Shown here: positions 44,683-54,344 of the stretch, in pieces
Layout: each line of letters starts with the position of its first letter
Numbering within the stretch: position 1 is the first letter of the stretch
NCBI GenBank assembly: GCA_963580285.1
Contig: OY757013.1
Coordinates: 138,324,521-138,388,520 of the forward strand
Reading direction: 5' to 3'
Source of the DNA: Lucinisca nassula
Taxonomy: Eukaryota; Mollusca; Bivalvia; Lucinida; Lucinidae
Length of the DNA: 64,000 nt
Position numbers and translations under genes: made by a program
The notes under the pieces: generated by a model
Told to the model about the DNA's origin: nothing
Databases searched by the model: none
The model's input: the letters and a program-made list of their open reading frames with translations, nothing else

Positions 44683-44736
44683 AAAAAAAAAAAAAAAAAA
44701 ACAGGCCGGAGATAAAGGTAGCTGCTGAATAGAGGT

Positions 44737-44905
44737 CAAGATTATAAGAATATTATATGTGTGTGAGGGGCGGATGGAATATTCCGCCCAAAGGGTCACT
44801 GTACGGCATGACGAGGCTTGCCAAGTGATGCCGGACAGTGATCCCGAGGGACGGATTTTATCTATCCAGCCCACACCCATACACGATTCTTTTTCTTGCA
44901 TACAT
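44737..44905. repeat. Foldback MITE, single-unit relative of 40595-40848
   Basis: GGGTCACTGTACGGCATGAC and its partner GATGCCGGACAGTGATCCC. The outer arms have decayed. Confidence 0.78.
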
Positions 44906-45096
44906 TCCATTTCTCAGCGCGAATTTTAAATGCTGCAGTCACTTCGGTTACCGACGCCCGCTATTGTGATGACACTACCGGAATGTTTAGTGTCGTCACT
45001 TAACGTGTTGTGACGTCAACCTAAACGACGGCGCATACGGGGTCGTATTCAACCAGTGCATTTATCAAACACGCGATAATATTCGATTTTGGGTAA

Positions 45097-45370
45097 GTTT
45101 GTTTGATTTGAGGTTCAAAGTCCCCGTCAACACTGTAAAGGTCATTTTGGAGACGTTGCTTCCAATTTTGTGGGACTTTTACCCGACATTGAGATGAAAG
45201 GACATCTCGAGCCGTGTCGCCCAATGAAACCAATAGGGTTTATAAGCACCGCATTGCCTGGGCAGGCTTAGATCCTCTAAGTGATTTACCATTACTCGTG
45301 TGCGGGTCGGTTTCAGCTCTGGATGGAAGCATCATGCAGCCCGTCAATTTCTTCAAGCCCCGATGGGCGG
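45097..45370 (-). repeat. SINE-A, antisense
   Basis: Flanked by a long direct repeat (CGTATTCAACCAGTGCATTT...ATTCGATTTTGGGTAAG at 45050-45094 and CGTATTCAACTAGTGCATTT... at 45376-45428), about 50 bp on each side. This is longer than normal target duplications. Confidence 0.88.
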
Positions 45371-45494
45371 AACCACGTATTCAACTAGTGCATTTATCAA
45401 ACACGCGAGAATATTCGATTTTGGGTAAGAACCAGAGTTAGAACAGAATTCTTATCCCAAGCAAAAACTAGACCTATGAATTTCCTTAACTTAC

Positions 45495-45608
45495 CATTCA
45501 GTTTTATGTCGGGCTTTCTGGAGCTTAACTTCAAATCAATGTCAGGTTTGCCAAAAAATCTTACACCCTTCTTATCCTCCAATTTCAGTCCACCTTTGGA
45601 CCAAGACC
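45495..45608 (-). CDS. Putative exon 3 of a secreted host protein gene
   Basis: A 114-bp exon on the minus strand. The 3' splice site is TCTTTTCATTTTACAG and the 5' site is GTAAGT directly after AAACTGAATG. Read in phase 1 it is open and encodes SWSKGGLKLEDKKGVRFFGK then PDIDLKLSSRKPDIKLN, with one base left for the next codon. Phase and strand fit the exons at 52264-52299 and 54151-54282: joined, the split codons become TGG (Trp) at both junctions. The sequence is hydrophilic and Lys/Asp-rich; no domain was recognised. The downstream exon was not found. Confidence 0.6.
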
Positions 45609-45693
45609 CTGTAAAATGAAAAGATTTGAACCATGAAGTAAGCAAGTGTTATGAACTAGAATACATATGTCTTTCCCCCATCCACCTGTCAAT

Positions 45694-45925
45694 CATTACG
45701 AAAACACACCTATACAAATACATTGTAAATTTTATCACCGAAAAACAACAACAACAACAAAAAAAATATATAGATTGTGGGCGGTTCTAAGGAGTACACA
45801 CAATCTATATTTTAGAGCAGAAATAAGAAGAGTAAGGTTTAGGGCCTACACCGGTAAACCCAAGTTTTACTATATAAAAGTGGGATTCAAGGGGGTCAAA
45901 ATTATATAGGCGTGTTTTCGTGGTG
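45694..45925. repeat. Hairpin MITE H
   Basis: CATTACGAAAACACACCTAT to ATATAGGCGTGTTTTCGTGG, an inverted terminal repeat. The centre is shortened. Confidence 0.85.
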
Positions 45926-45964
45926 TTTAATAAACTAGTACTAACCTTCCTTGTGGCCCTACGG

Positions 45965-46262
45965 CCCTCGACTATCGGGGCTTGAAGAAATAGATGGACT
46001 GCATGATGTTTCCACACAGAGCTGAAACCAACTGCACACGAGTACTGGTTAGCCGCTTAGAGGATCTAAGCCTGCCCAGGCAAAATGGTGCGAGTCGGAT
46101 CGTACATGCTTATAAACCCTATTGGTTTCTTTGGGTGGCAGGGCTTGAGATGTCATTTTTTCCCGATGTCGCGTAAAAGTCCCACAAAATTGGAAGCAAC
46201 GTCTCCAAAGTGACCTATATAGTGTTGACAAGGACGTTAAACATCAAATCAAACAAACAAAA
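45965..46262 (+). repeat. SINE-A, sense
   Basis: Runs from GCCCTCGACTATCGGGGCTT to AAGGACGTTAAACATCAAAT with (CAAA)n. Confidence 0.88.
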
Positions 46263-46339
46263 ATCCTTGTGGACCTCTTTAGAAACCAGTACTAAGCAAT
46301 ATGGAGAAAACAGAAGTGAAGGCAATCATGTTAACCCAC

Positions 46340-46700
46340 AGCTCCCATCAGAGACACAAAAGGGAAAGAAACACAAACATGAAATAACAAGACCCTAATG
46401 GAAACATTAACAGCGGAAAGCCAAAAGGACAGTTACTTTCCAACAAAATGGCCAAATGAGTCTCACCAGTAGCTAAGGTCATACGGAGACGGGACCTCGG
46501 TTTAAAGACTCATCCGAAAGTCTGCAGCTAGAAGCCCGGTATCGATCCTGCAACCCCAGGTGTACAGGGCGAGTAGCATAACCACTACACGTCGGAGGCT
46601 TCCACAAAATGGCCAGTTGGCTATCAAAAAAAAAAAAAAAAAAGCGCGAGCGATACACACACCCAAAGACAAACCATTACAAAAATAAACCGTGCCAGAA
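46340..46700 (-). repeat. Dispersed repeat X, copy 2, interrupted by SINE-B
   Basis: The reverse complement matches 7700-7935. SINE-B (46457-46602; tRNA head to the right, GCCTCCGACGTGTAGTGGTT on the minus strand) interrupts it between two copies of CAAAATGGCCA. An A-run lies at 46627-46643. Confidence 0.78.
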
Positions 46701-46702
46701 GA

Positions 46703-47448
46703 ACCGGCTTGGAACGGTCAGTGAAACGAATTCCAACGGGGGACTTAAATAGATTTTATATGTCCGCTATCCTCGCCCTTACTTCCGTCGCGATTGAGAC
46801 AAATAATTTGTTCAGTCCGCATGAAGGCTTCCAAACTAATCAGTGCAACCTCTTCGGGAACACGCTAAAATGCTGGAGCAAAAGAAAACCAACAGTTAGA
46901 CTCCGATGGGCCCAACCAGAGACCGTGAATTGTCTTGCACAAGGAAACAACACGTGGCACTTGCGAAGATCGAGCCGACTACCTCTCGAACACAAATCCG
47001 AAGCTTTCCCACTGCACAACAGCGCTCCAAATGCATGAACTAGAATGCATATATCTTTCATCATCCATCAGTCAATTTTGTCCAGCGTTGAACATGTGAC
47101 CAATGTCACTTAATTTAATCACCTAAAGTGTCTAGAATATTGGCTAAGAGTTACTATTAACATGCTTTTGTTCGCGGTCACACTGAATTAAAATATAACT
47201 ATTGCGCGCTGTCGATGGCGCGCCATCGCAGATCCCTACGCTTTGGGCGAAGCCAAGTATTACGCTGCTTATCATGTAAGGAAGCCATGTACCAAATTTG
47301 ATTGCATTCCGACCAGTAGTTAAGGAGGTAATGGCGTGATGGGAGGACGGCCTGAAGGACGGACGGAGGGACGCACGGACGGACGGACGGACAGATTGGT
47401 GGAATCGTTCATAATATCCAAAAACACATTTTTAAAAGCGCGTGGATA
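46703..47448. other. No gene recognised; (GGAC)n stretch at 47345-47395
   Basis: A 109-codon plus-strand open frame at 46709-47038 has no recognisable domain or splice context. The (GGAC)n block belongs to a minisatellite terminus similar to 50340-50450. Confidence 0.45.
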
Positions 47449-47580
47449 ATGAATATATATGTTCTGCGCAAAGTGGGAATCGGTACAATTTCGGAATTGT
47501 CCTGCGCAACAATTCCGGAATTGTACCGCAACAATTCCGGAATTGTACCGGTACAATTCGGATATCGATTATTTGTCACG
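47449..47580. repeat. CAATTCCGGAATTG palindrome cluster, inverted relative of 49640-49806
   Basis: TATATATGTTCTGCGCAAAG, GGAATCGGTACAATTTCGGA and three ACAATTCCGGAATTGTACCG-type palindromes. The order GTTCTGCGCAAAGT...GTACAAT recurs on the opposite strand at 49740-49800. Confidence 0.75.
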
Positions 47581-47594
47581 GTAAATGTCGCAAA

Positions 47595-47739
47595 GAAGGA
47601 ATTGTTTGTTTGTTTTTAACGTTCCAGTCAACACTGTAAAGGTCATTTTGAAGACGTTGTTTCCAATTTTGTGGGACTTCAGCCGACATTGCGATGAAAT
47701 GACTTCTCAAGCCCTGTCGCCTAATGAAACCAGTAGGGT
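47595..47739 (-). repeat. SINE-A, antisense, left part, interrupted by a retrozyme-like element
   Basis: Runs from TTTTTAACGTTCCAGTCAAC to AACCAGTAGGGT. It resumes at 48193 with TTATAAGCATGGACGGTCCA. Confidence 0.88.
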
Positions 47740-47801
47740 AGTGTAGATTATATTTTCTTGTCCTTTGGGATCATTGATTCCATTGAGGAATTTTGAAAAT
47801 A

Positions 47802-47855
47802 TCTGAGGGTCACTGATGAGGCCTAATTGGCCGAAACTAGCTAGTCTGGCCCAGA
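47802..47855 (+). ncRNA. Type I hammerhead ribozyme, copy 1
   Basis: Stem I: GGGTCA (47807-47812) pairs with TGGCCC (47847-47852), one G-U pair. Core: CTGATGA (47813-47819). Stem II: GGCC-TAATT-GGCC (47820-47832). GAAA (47833-47836). Stem III: ACTAGCTAGT forms the short closing hairpin. The cleavage site is GTC, cut after 47846. All invariant core bases are present, with no missing element. Short stem III and open stem I define type I, the form found in metazoan retroelements. Confidence 0.93.
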
Positions 47856-48062
47856 AAACATGTACACTCAATATATTTCAGTTCTGTGGTGTATTCCATG
47901 CTTCCAAAGGATAACCCTTTTATAGAACGTATTTAGCTTCACTACAGCTGGTGTGTGGGAATGTGTGGCGGCGGTAAAACGTCTCCCTGCCCTACAACAT
48001 AGTGTAGATTATATTTTCTTGTCCTTTGGGATCATTGATTCCATTGTGGAATTTTGAAAATA

Positions 48063-48115
48063 TCTGAGGGTCACTGATGAGGCCTAATTGGCCGAAACTA
48101 GCTAGTCAGGCCCAG
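48063..48115 (+). ncRNA. Type I hammerhead ribozyme, copy 2
   Basis: Same as copy 1 at +261 bp: CTGATGA at 48074-48080, stem II GGCC/GGCC, GAAA at 48094-48097 and GTC ending at 48107. The base after the cleavage site is A instead of T, so the first stem I pair next to the core is lost; this may weaken but need not abolish cleavage. Confidence 0.9.
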
Positions 48116-48192
48116 AAAACATGTACACTCCATATATTTCAGTTCTGAGGTGTATTCCTTGCTTCCAAAGGATAACCCTTTTATAGAACGTA

Positions 48193-48346
48193 TTTATAAG
48201 CATGGACGGTCCAACTCGCACCGCTTTGCCTGGGCTGGCTTAAATCCTCTAAGCGGTTTACCAGTACTCGTGCACAGTCGGTTTCAGCTCTAAGTGGAAG
48301 CATCATGCAGCCCATCTATTTCTTCAAGCTCCGATGGGCGGGGGCC
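48193..48346 (-). repeat. SINE-A, antisense, right part
   Basis: TTATAAGCATGGACGGTCCA to CCCGATGGGCGGGGGCC. It completes the copy that starts at 47595. Confidence 0.88.
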
Positions 48347-48549
48347 GAAGAAATTATTTGGACAAAGTAAGAATCAAACCAGAGTTTTTCGATGCAAGGA
48401 TGCATTGTCCTAATTCTTACCCTCTATATTCGCTACCAGTTTTTGGAAAAAAAAAGTGATACAAAAATAAGTTAAAAACGATTACGCAACATCGAAGTGA
48501 AAACACTGAAGAGGGTTGACTGCATCTAAGTTTATCAAACCTCGAAGTT
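48347..48549. other. No feature recognised
   Basis: Noncoding. Confidence 0.5.
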
Positions 48550-48551
48550 GT

Positions 48552-48628
48552 CAGCTCCCGGACAGCTCAGTTGGTAGAGCACTTAACTTGTAAGCAAGTG
48601 GTCGCCGTTTCGAGTCCGGTTCTGGTCG
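48552..48628 (+). tRNA. tRNA-like sequence, degenerate, possible Thr(TGT)-type pseudogene
   Basis: The D-arm GCTCAGTTGGTAGAGC is perfect and contains an A-box. A candidate anticodon loop CTTGTAA would give TGT, and the T-loop is TTCGAGT with CCGG after it. Two anticodon-stem pairs, the pair closing the T-loop and the outer acceptor pairs do not form. A T-run follows (about 48631-48638), which could be a polymerase III terminator. No conserved SINE body is seen behind it, so a tRNA pseudogene is preferred over a SINE. Confidence 0.5.
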
Positions 48629-48639
48629 ATTTTTTTTTC

Positions 48640-49284
48640 AACTTAAAATCTTAATGATTTATGTATTTAAAAATCTTCAGAACATCTTCGCCAATGGCTT
48701 TTCATATAAATATTCCATGGGCGACCCCTTTACCAAAAATGCTTAAGTGTTTCTGCACAGCTGTACAGAATGGCTGTTAGAGCTAAATATATAGCCCATT
48801 TTAAAGACGTCCTTCATGTCTCTAGTTTTGAAATCCATCTAGTAAGAGTTTCTTAAGGTTACACAAAATCATTTTTTAAATTTATACCCACTCCCTACCA
48901 ATATACGTTTACTACTGTAGTAGTAAAACGGACATGTAATATGTTTATTTGCTTATTAAAATTGTTGTAGGGCAAAAGGCCAACATCCACATCCACCCAT
49001 TCCAATTAATGTTAAATCCTTGCGTGTGTCTTGCATGGCTAAATTATTGTCTTGTATAGCCGTTCATGGTTCTGGAAAAAAGCATTTACAGAAGAAGAGT
49101 TGTGATATTTTATGAAAACGCCGCTGACAGGGAAGTCAGTAAAGGATGGCACATTGAAGTCGCACGCGCATACACACGCACGCACATTGATTTCGATCCT
49201 TTCTTTTGTCTGTAACTATTGTTGGGTAAAACGTTGCATTGAACTGTTTTGTTTATAACTTTTAAATTTTATCATGTTTATAAT
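48640..49284. other. No gene recognised
   Basis: Starts with a short minisatellite-like stretch (CACAGCTGTACAGAATGGCT). The remainder is AT-rich and noncoding. Confidence 0.5.
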
Positions 49285-49460
49285 GATTTGCGGCACCAGG
49301 CCTAATTGGTACAAGCGCTCATTAAATCATTCTTCGGGCCGCATGTGAGGCGCAAGTTCTGAAACAGAAGGTCAGGTAGTTTTTCTCCGGGGACCCAGGT
49401 TTTCGCCCACCTTTGATTACGGATCGGCTCGAAATGAGTCGTCCCTTTCCGTATTGCAAC
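49285..49460 (+). repeat. SINE-D, sense
   Basis: GTAGTTTTTCTCCGGGGACC, TTTTCGCCCACCTTTGATTA and CGGATCGGCTCGAAATGAG match the reverse complement of 55520-55660. The tRNA-like head (CCTAATTGGTACAAGCGCTC) is degraded. Confidence 0.72.
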
Positions 49461-49639
49461 ATAATTAACATATCTATCATTCTCGTGATATCTTTACACG
49501 AAATGTGACCTAGAAATGCATGTCTTTATTCTGTTTTCAAATTGTTTGCATATTTAATAAACTTCTCAAGAATTTATTATTAATAATTTAATAATCGGAG
49601 TCTTAATTACAATAAGTAAAAAAAATACAGAAAAAAAAT

Positions 49640-49806
49640 CCTACTTTGTCCCGATTCTCACTTTGCGCAGGGATAATTCCGGAATTGTCTTGCGCAAGGT
49701 AGAACTTCTCACTTTGCGCAACAAAGTGAGAATTCCTATACTTTGCGCAGGACAATTCCGGGATTGTACCGATTCCTACTTTGCGCAGAACATATACATG
49801 TATATG
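49640..49806. repeat. ACTTTGCGCA/TGCGCAAAGT repeat cluster
   Basis: Several inverted TCACTTTGCGCA and CAATTCCGG(A/G)ATTGT motifs. The right part is the inverted relative of 47449-47510. Confidence 0.72.
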
Positions 49807-50467
49807 GTTTAGGGGAGAGATTCTGAACAGTGTCTCAGATACATGTATCGGGCCTTTTATGAAGTGGAGGGTGGTCATGACCCGGATCAAAAAGGTTTCT
49901 GAGATATTTGGCCTTTAATGAAATGGAGGGATCTGCAGGTAGGTGTCACTGAAAGCGCCTTATCATAATGACCAAGAGTTATGGCTTAGGTGTGGGAACA
50001 TGAATTGTTCCTGAAATATATGTTTTTTTTATGAATGGGAGAGGTGGGACATGGCCCCGGCGCAACCCGGTGGGGGGGGGGGGGGCATCCTAGTTTGCAT
50101 TTCAATCTGATTGAAATCCGATCTTGCCGCAGCTAGTTAGGCGTGCATAGTTCGGCCAAGGTCGGGTTTAAATCAGCTAAAGGCGTCTTATTATAAGGAA
50201 CTAGAACATATATAGTTTAGGGGTGGGGATCTTTATGGTTACTGAGATAATAAGCCTTTGCTGAAGTGGAGGTAGTGGAGTAGGGCCCCGGCGCAACAAA
50301 ATATAATGCTCCTCTCGCACGCCCTCATCATGTGAGGAAGCCATCTTCCCGATTTGGTGGTATTCATGAGGAGATAGCGTGACGGGCGGACGGGCAAACA
50401 GACACATAGACGGACTGACGGAGGCATTCACAATATCCCAAATGCTTTTTCAAAAGCTATTATACAT
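49807..50467. other. No gene; minisatellite-type units
   Basis: Two to three diverged units with TTTAGGGG(A/T)G(A/G)G, CTGAGATA and GGCCCCGGCGCAAC (about 50054 and 50284). The end, ACGGGCGGACGGGCAAACAG, resembles the terminus at 47.34 kb. A G-run is at about 50073-50084. Confidence 0.55.
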
Positions 50468-50475
50468 TATAATTA

Positions 50476-50557
<82 letters not shown>

Positions 50558-50558
50558 T

Positions 50559-50628
<70 letters not shown>
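50468..50628. repeat. (CT)n microsatellite, about 160 bp
   Basis: Nearly pure TC dinucleotides with a few TTTCTC interruptions. The S/L-rich frame across it is an artefact. Confidence 0.97.
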
Positions 50629-50635
<7 letters not shown>

Positions 50636-51308
50636 TGTTTTATATTTGGTGTAAATAGATATATGTTTGTAATATTCATTTATTCACCCTTTATGTGCCT
50701 CTGCAGTTTACACGTTTGATGTGAAACAGGTATACGCCAGCTACTGTTTTTGTACAGAATTATGCGTATATATTACTTAAATTGAACTAAAAACGAAAAC
50801 GTCACCTAGACGTCACTGCCGATGTAATGCCCCGCTCCAGTAGCATTTGGATGGTAAATCAATTTAGCTGTTTTACGATGAAAATGACTTCTATTTTTTT
50901 GTTTCTTCTCCAAAGTATTGCTTTGGGATACTTTTTAGAAGGTTCTGACTAGTGCCCAAACTATTTTTTTTTTTAGCTAAAACCAGAAAATAAAACATTA
51001 TACATGTAACCTCGTAAATCATAATTTAATCCATATAAACTTGATAATGCAAGGGCGTCCAATATAGATTATCGCCCATTTTGGTGGTATAAACCCTAGA
51101 GGGCGTGTCTTCTGGATTTATAACCAGGTATGTCACAAATCGGCTTGCTCATGTACACATTACAAACTAGAGGTATTGTACAAATACTCTCCAAGCAGAG
51201 AACGTATGCGCAGGCTTATATGCACCTTTTTCAGACCCAAAGTTTTAAGGACAAAACCTCTATCAGTGCTGCTGATTTGTAGGAAATCCATGTGACTTAT
51301 TTATAGAA
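50629..51308. other. No gene recognised
   Basis: AT-rich noncoding sequence in the presumed large intron of the minus-strand gene. Confidence 0.5.
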
Positions 51309-51596
51309 CATTACGAAAACACGCCTATACAAATGCATTGTAAACTCTACCGCCGAAATAACGAAAATTTTAAGATGAAAAATTGTGATATTTTTCTTAT
51401 TTCTGCTCAAAATATAGATTGTAGTGCTTGTTAGAACCGCCTCGATCCGCCTCATCGAGGCGGTTCTAACGAGTACCCACAATCTATATTTTAGAGAAGA
51501 AATAAGAAAAATAAGGTTTACCCCTGTAAATCCCAGTTTTACTATATATAAGTGGGGTTCAAGGGGGTCAATTTATATAGGTGTGCTTTCGTGATG
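51309..51596. repeat. Hairpin MITE H, full length
   Basis: CATTACGAAAACACGCCTAT to ATAGGTGTGCTTTCGTGATG, inverted termini of about 20 bp. The centre is GAACCGCCTCGATCCGCCTC plus ATCGAGGCGGTTC, where the loop has a duplicated CGCCTC. Confidence 0.92.
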
Positions 51597-51661
51597 ATTT
51601 TATCGTAGTGAGGTGAGCGTGCTGCCTAAAACATGGGTCGGGCTTTGCCACAGTGCGTGTG

Positions 51662-51757
51662 GCGGCGTCTGATCAGGGTCTACACTGTTTACAGTACAGA
51701 AATTTAAAGATCAGACGCCGTAAAATGCAGCGGCTGATCAGGGTCTACACGGTTGGC
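51662..51757. repeat. Palindrome P, two partial copies
   Basis: CGGCGTCTGATCAGGGTCTA CACTGTTT, then GATCAGACGCCGTAAAATGC and CTGATCAGGGTCTACACGGT. Confidence 0.8.
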
Positions 51758-51895
51758 TTACAGTACAGGACTTTAAAGGTTGGACGGAACGGTCTAAGTC
51801 TCAGTTCAGGCCCAGTTTCCCAGTCTACGCTCAGAGACAATTGACCCACCAGTACTGTCAGTGCCAGATGACAAAAAACAGGTTTCTCTTGACAC

Positions 51896-52167
51896 CCGTG
51901 CGACATAGTGCATTTTTTCACTTTTCTAAAATTGCTACTTTTCGGATCAAATCCTTGATATTTTTCTTCTTTATACTGCAAACATAGGTTGTGGGTGCTC
52001 GTTAGAACCGTATGAGGCGGTTCTAACGTGTACCCACAACCTATGTGTGGAGCAGAAATGTTGGAGCAGAAATAAGAAAAATAAAGTTTACCCCCGTAAA
52101 CCCCAATTTTCTCTATACAAAGTGGGGTTTAGTGGGGTGTTAATTTCACGGACTGGTTCACATGATG
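51896..52167. repeat. Hairpin MITE H, reverse orientation
   Basis: Centre CTCGTTAGAACCGTATGAGG CGGTTC; a tandem doubling GGAGCAGAAATGTTGGAGCA GAAATAAG lies in the right arm. It ends GGACTGGTTCACATGATG. Confidence 0.88.
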
Positions 52168-52263
52168 CAGAGCCCATCTGTGCGTGTTACTGTAATGCAT
52201 ACTGGCGGAGACGGTGGGTGCGAGTAGGAAGCAAGCAAAGCATTAAAATAATCTTATACTTAC

Positions 52264-52299
52264 AACCCTTAGAACTGCGACGATAATTGCCTAGAGACC
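52264..52299 (-). CDS. Putative exon 2 (36 bp) of a secreted host protein gene
   Basis: A microexon on the minus strand. The acceptor is TTTACTTTCAG and the donor GTAAGT directly after AAGGGTT. Phase 1 at both sides: it encodes SLGNYRRSSKG, with TGG (Trp) made at each junction from T plus GG. The length (36) and phase match the flanking exons, which makes chance less likely, but a 36-bp call from splice motifs alone is weak. Intron lengths would be about 1.85 kb upstream and 6.65 kb downstream. Confidence 0.5.
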
Positions 52300-52329
52300 C
52301 TGAAAGTAAACCTAAAATTTATTTTGAAA

Positions 52330-52366
52330 TAATAACAACAATAATAATAATAATAATAATAATAAC

Positions 52367-52402
<36 letters not shown>
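52330..52402. repeat. (AAT)n and (ATG)n microsatellite
   Basis: ATAATAATAATAATAATAAT followed by GATGATGATGATGATGATGA. Confidence 0.97.
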
Positions 52403-53185
52403 TTGATGAGCCTATTTTGCAAGGGAGACATGCTTCGTGAACCTACAATATAAAAGACGGCGCCGATTAATCCGAAACTCGATAAAACCTCGATTTACTC
52501 AAAATCTTAGACCTCAAACCAAGTTTGACCGAGTATCCGACTGTATCTGATGACCCGAGGGGTTGGGGTCTCTGTGACTCTGCATAGGAGAGGAAAATCG
52601 CTTCTGATTGTCCCTTCTTTTATATTTGTGGATTCACGGAGATTGTTTTCACAGAGATGGATATCCTTTAAGACATCACTTCTCAGCCATTATGTGAAAA
52701 GACTAGTCTGAGGGCTTAAAATTTAAAATTAAGGGGAATGGGAACACCCAGCACATTTTCCCGTCATTTTTTAAAAGGGAGACAACTTTCGGAACTTCCT
52801 GTTCACTTTTCTATAGGCTCAGTCCCACCGAAAAAGGGGTCTACTCTTAAAGGAAAGAATTTGCTTCTCAGGAGCAAAGTTTTTCCAATAAGGGTTGACT
52901 CCTTTTTATATGGTAGACAAAAACACTTTTGCAGAAGTTGCCTCCCCTGAAGTCATAACGTCACCATCGTCCAATCATATTGGAGAGAACCATGGTTTAT
53001 TTTGACGCCACTCAGTGATCATGTGACGTCACGTGAGTCAATACTTTATTGCGGAATTCACTGAGAATGTAAATATCGTCCCTTTTTAGTTGATTCTACG
53101 TATTGTGACGACCTTCTCCGAGCGTTTTTCGGTGTTTTAAACGGACCTTACCGACATCCTTATTGCATCATCAATTGCTATACCA
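52403..53185. other. No gene recognised
   Basis: Noncoding; small open frames only. Repeated TTTTTATATGGTAGACAAAA-like and GGGAGACAAC motifs were not resolved. Confidence 0.45.
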
Positions 53186-53463
53186 TACATGATCTTACAC
53201 TCGTGGTCAATTAATATGAAATTTATGAAACAAGCCTTCGGCGAGTTTCATGAATTCATATGAAGATATTCTGTTTTTTTTTTTCTTATAACGATTTTAA
53301 ATCGGTTTTTATTGGTGAAGAAGTCTAGACGACAAACTGTTTTCACGGACGGCGTCATGACGTCACGCATCAGTAACCATGTGTTATTACACGTGTGCCA
53401 GTAACCATGTGTTATTACACGTGTGGTCATATTATTTTTATGACATGGCGTTATCCACTAAAC
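53186..53463. repeat. Hairpin repeat with TTACACGTGTG duplications
   Basis: GATCTTACACTCGTGGTCAA begins a hairpin of the type seen at 53740. CCAGTAACCATGTGTTATTA is repeated in tandem (about 53368 and 53398). Confidence 0.65.
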
Positions 53464-53720
53464 ATCATGTGAGCAATTCCGTGAAAAGAACACCCCTATA
53501 CCTCAGTTTATATAGAGAAAACTGGGGTTTTGCGGGGGTTACTTTTCTTTTTTCTGCTGCATAACATAGGTTGTGGGTACTCGTTAGAACCGCCTCAATG
53601 AGGCGGTTCTAACGAGCACACACAACCTAAGTTTGCAGTAGAAATAAGAAAAATATTACGGAATTTCATCAGAAAAGTAGCTATTTTGGAGATGTGAAAA
53701 AATGCACTCATCGTAAGGAA
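53464..53720. repeat. Hairpin MITE H
   Basis: CATGTGAGCAATTCCGTGAA start. The centre is perfect: GTTAGAACCGCCTCAATGAG plus GCGGTTCTAAC. The right end is truncated. Confidence 0.88.
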
Positions 53721-53739
53721 CAGCGACATTTTATAATAA

Positions 53740-53820
53740 ATAGAGGATCTTACATTCGTGGTCATTTCATAAGATATCATATGAAATGACCACGAGTGTA
53801 AGATTCTGTTTATCATATTA
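53740..53820. repeat. Hairpin around AAATGACCACGAGTGTAAGA
   Basis: Left TCTTACATTCGTGGTCATTT and right AAATGACCACGAGTGTAAGA are complementary with one mismatch, around CATAAGATATCATATG. The downstream GACGTAGTCACGACGTCACA also occurs at 41530 and 53345 in related forms. Confidence 0.82.
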
Positions 53821-54150
53821 CAACACTAAACTGGATTTTATCGCCTTTTAATTTATTTGACAATATTTCCACAAAATATGAATGGTTGACATGGACGTAG
53901 TCACGACGTCACATAATCCCGCCAAAGTGTTATTACACGCGTGGTGATACGATTTTTATTACACGACGTCATCCACTGCTTACATGTATCAACGACGTCA
54001 TTTGACAAAGTGGATATCTGTATGGGACTGTTCCATTGTCCTTAGAATGTATTTTTTTTTCTCTAATCTCAAGAAGTTGACCAATAATGGATCTGCGAAA
54101 TTTCTCGTCACTAAACATAAATTTTACGGAGCATTTGGTGATATACTTAC

Positions 54151-54282
54151 AGTCGTCGCTTTTTGGGGTCTGCCAAGGGAACTTAGAAGAAGGGGATCGG
54201 GTCACAAACTGACCATAGGACTGGACAAGACAGACTGTGATCACAACAAGAAAAACAAGCTCTAAGGATACCACGGCCATAT
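54151..54282 (-). CDS. Putative first coding exon with signal peptide, secreted host protein
   Basis: A minus-strand exon of 132 bp. An acceptor ATTATTTTACAG lies just before the AT that precedes the ATG at 54280, which implies an upstream untranslated exon. The donor GTAAGT follows GACGACT. It encodes 43 residues, MAVVSLELVFLVVITVCLVQ and then SYGQFVTRSPSSKFPW up to SDD, leaving one base (phase 1). Residues 5-19 form a hydrophobic core of signal-peptide type, with a plausible cleavage near SYG-Q. The open frame runs on past the donor but loses all character there. The mature part is hydrophilic; the family is unknown. Confidence 0.65.
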
Positions 54283-54344
54283 CTGTAAAATAATTTAATG
54301 CGTTGAGATAGATGACAAGAAACTAACACATGTACAGAGCTGGG

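Larger units (their letters stand above)
47740..48192 (+). mobile_element. Retrozyme-like tandem: 1.7 units of a 261-bp sequence with hammerhead ribozymes
   Basis: GTGTAGATTATATTTTCTTG begins at 47741 and again at 48002, a period of 261 bp. The second unit ends at GAACGTATT, without the last ~66 bp of the first. Each unit has one hammerhead ribozyme. Cleavage at both sites would release a 261-nt linear RNA (47847-48107), the usual substrate for circularisation in metazoan retrozymes. It has no ORF. It sits inside SINE-A, and no clear target duplication is seen. Assignment to the retrozyme class rests on the tandem ribozyme structure; mobility is inference. Confidence 0.85.

Noticed and set aside
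46709..47038. 109-codon plus-strand ORF
   Set aside because: No domain, no splice context, surrounded by repeats. It is kept as unassigned sequence.
50379..50654. Ser/Leu-rich 91-codon ORF
   Set aside because: It is a (CT)n microsatellite.
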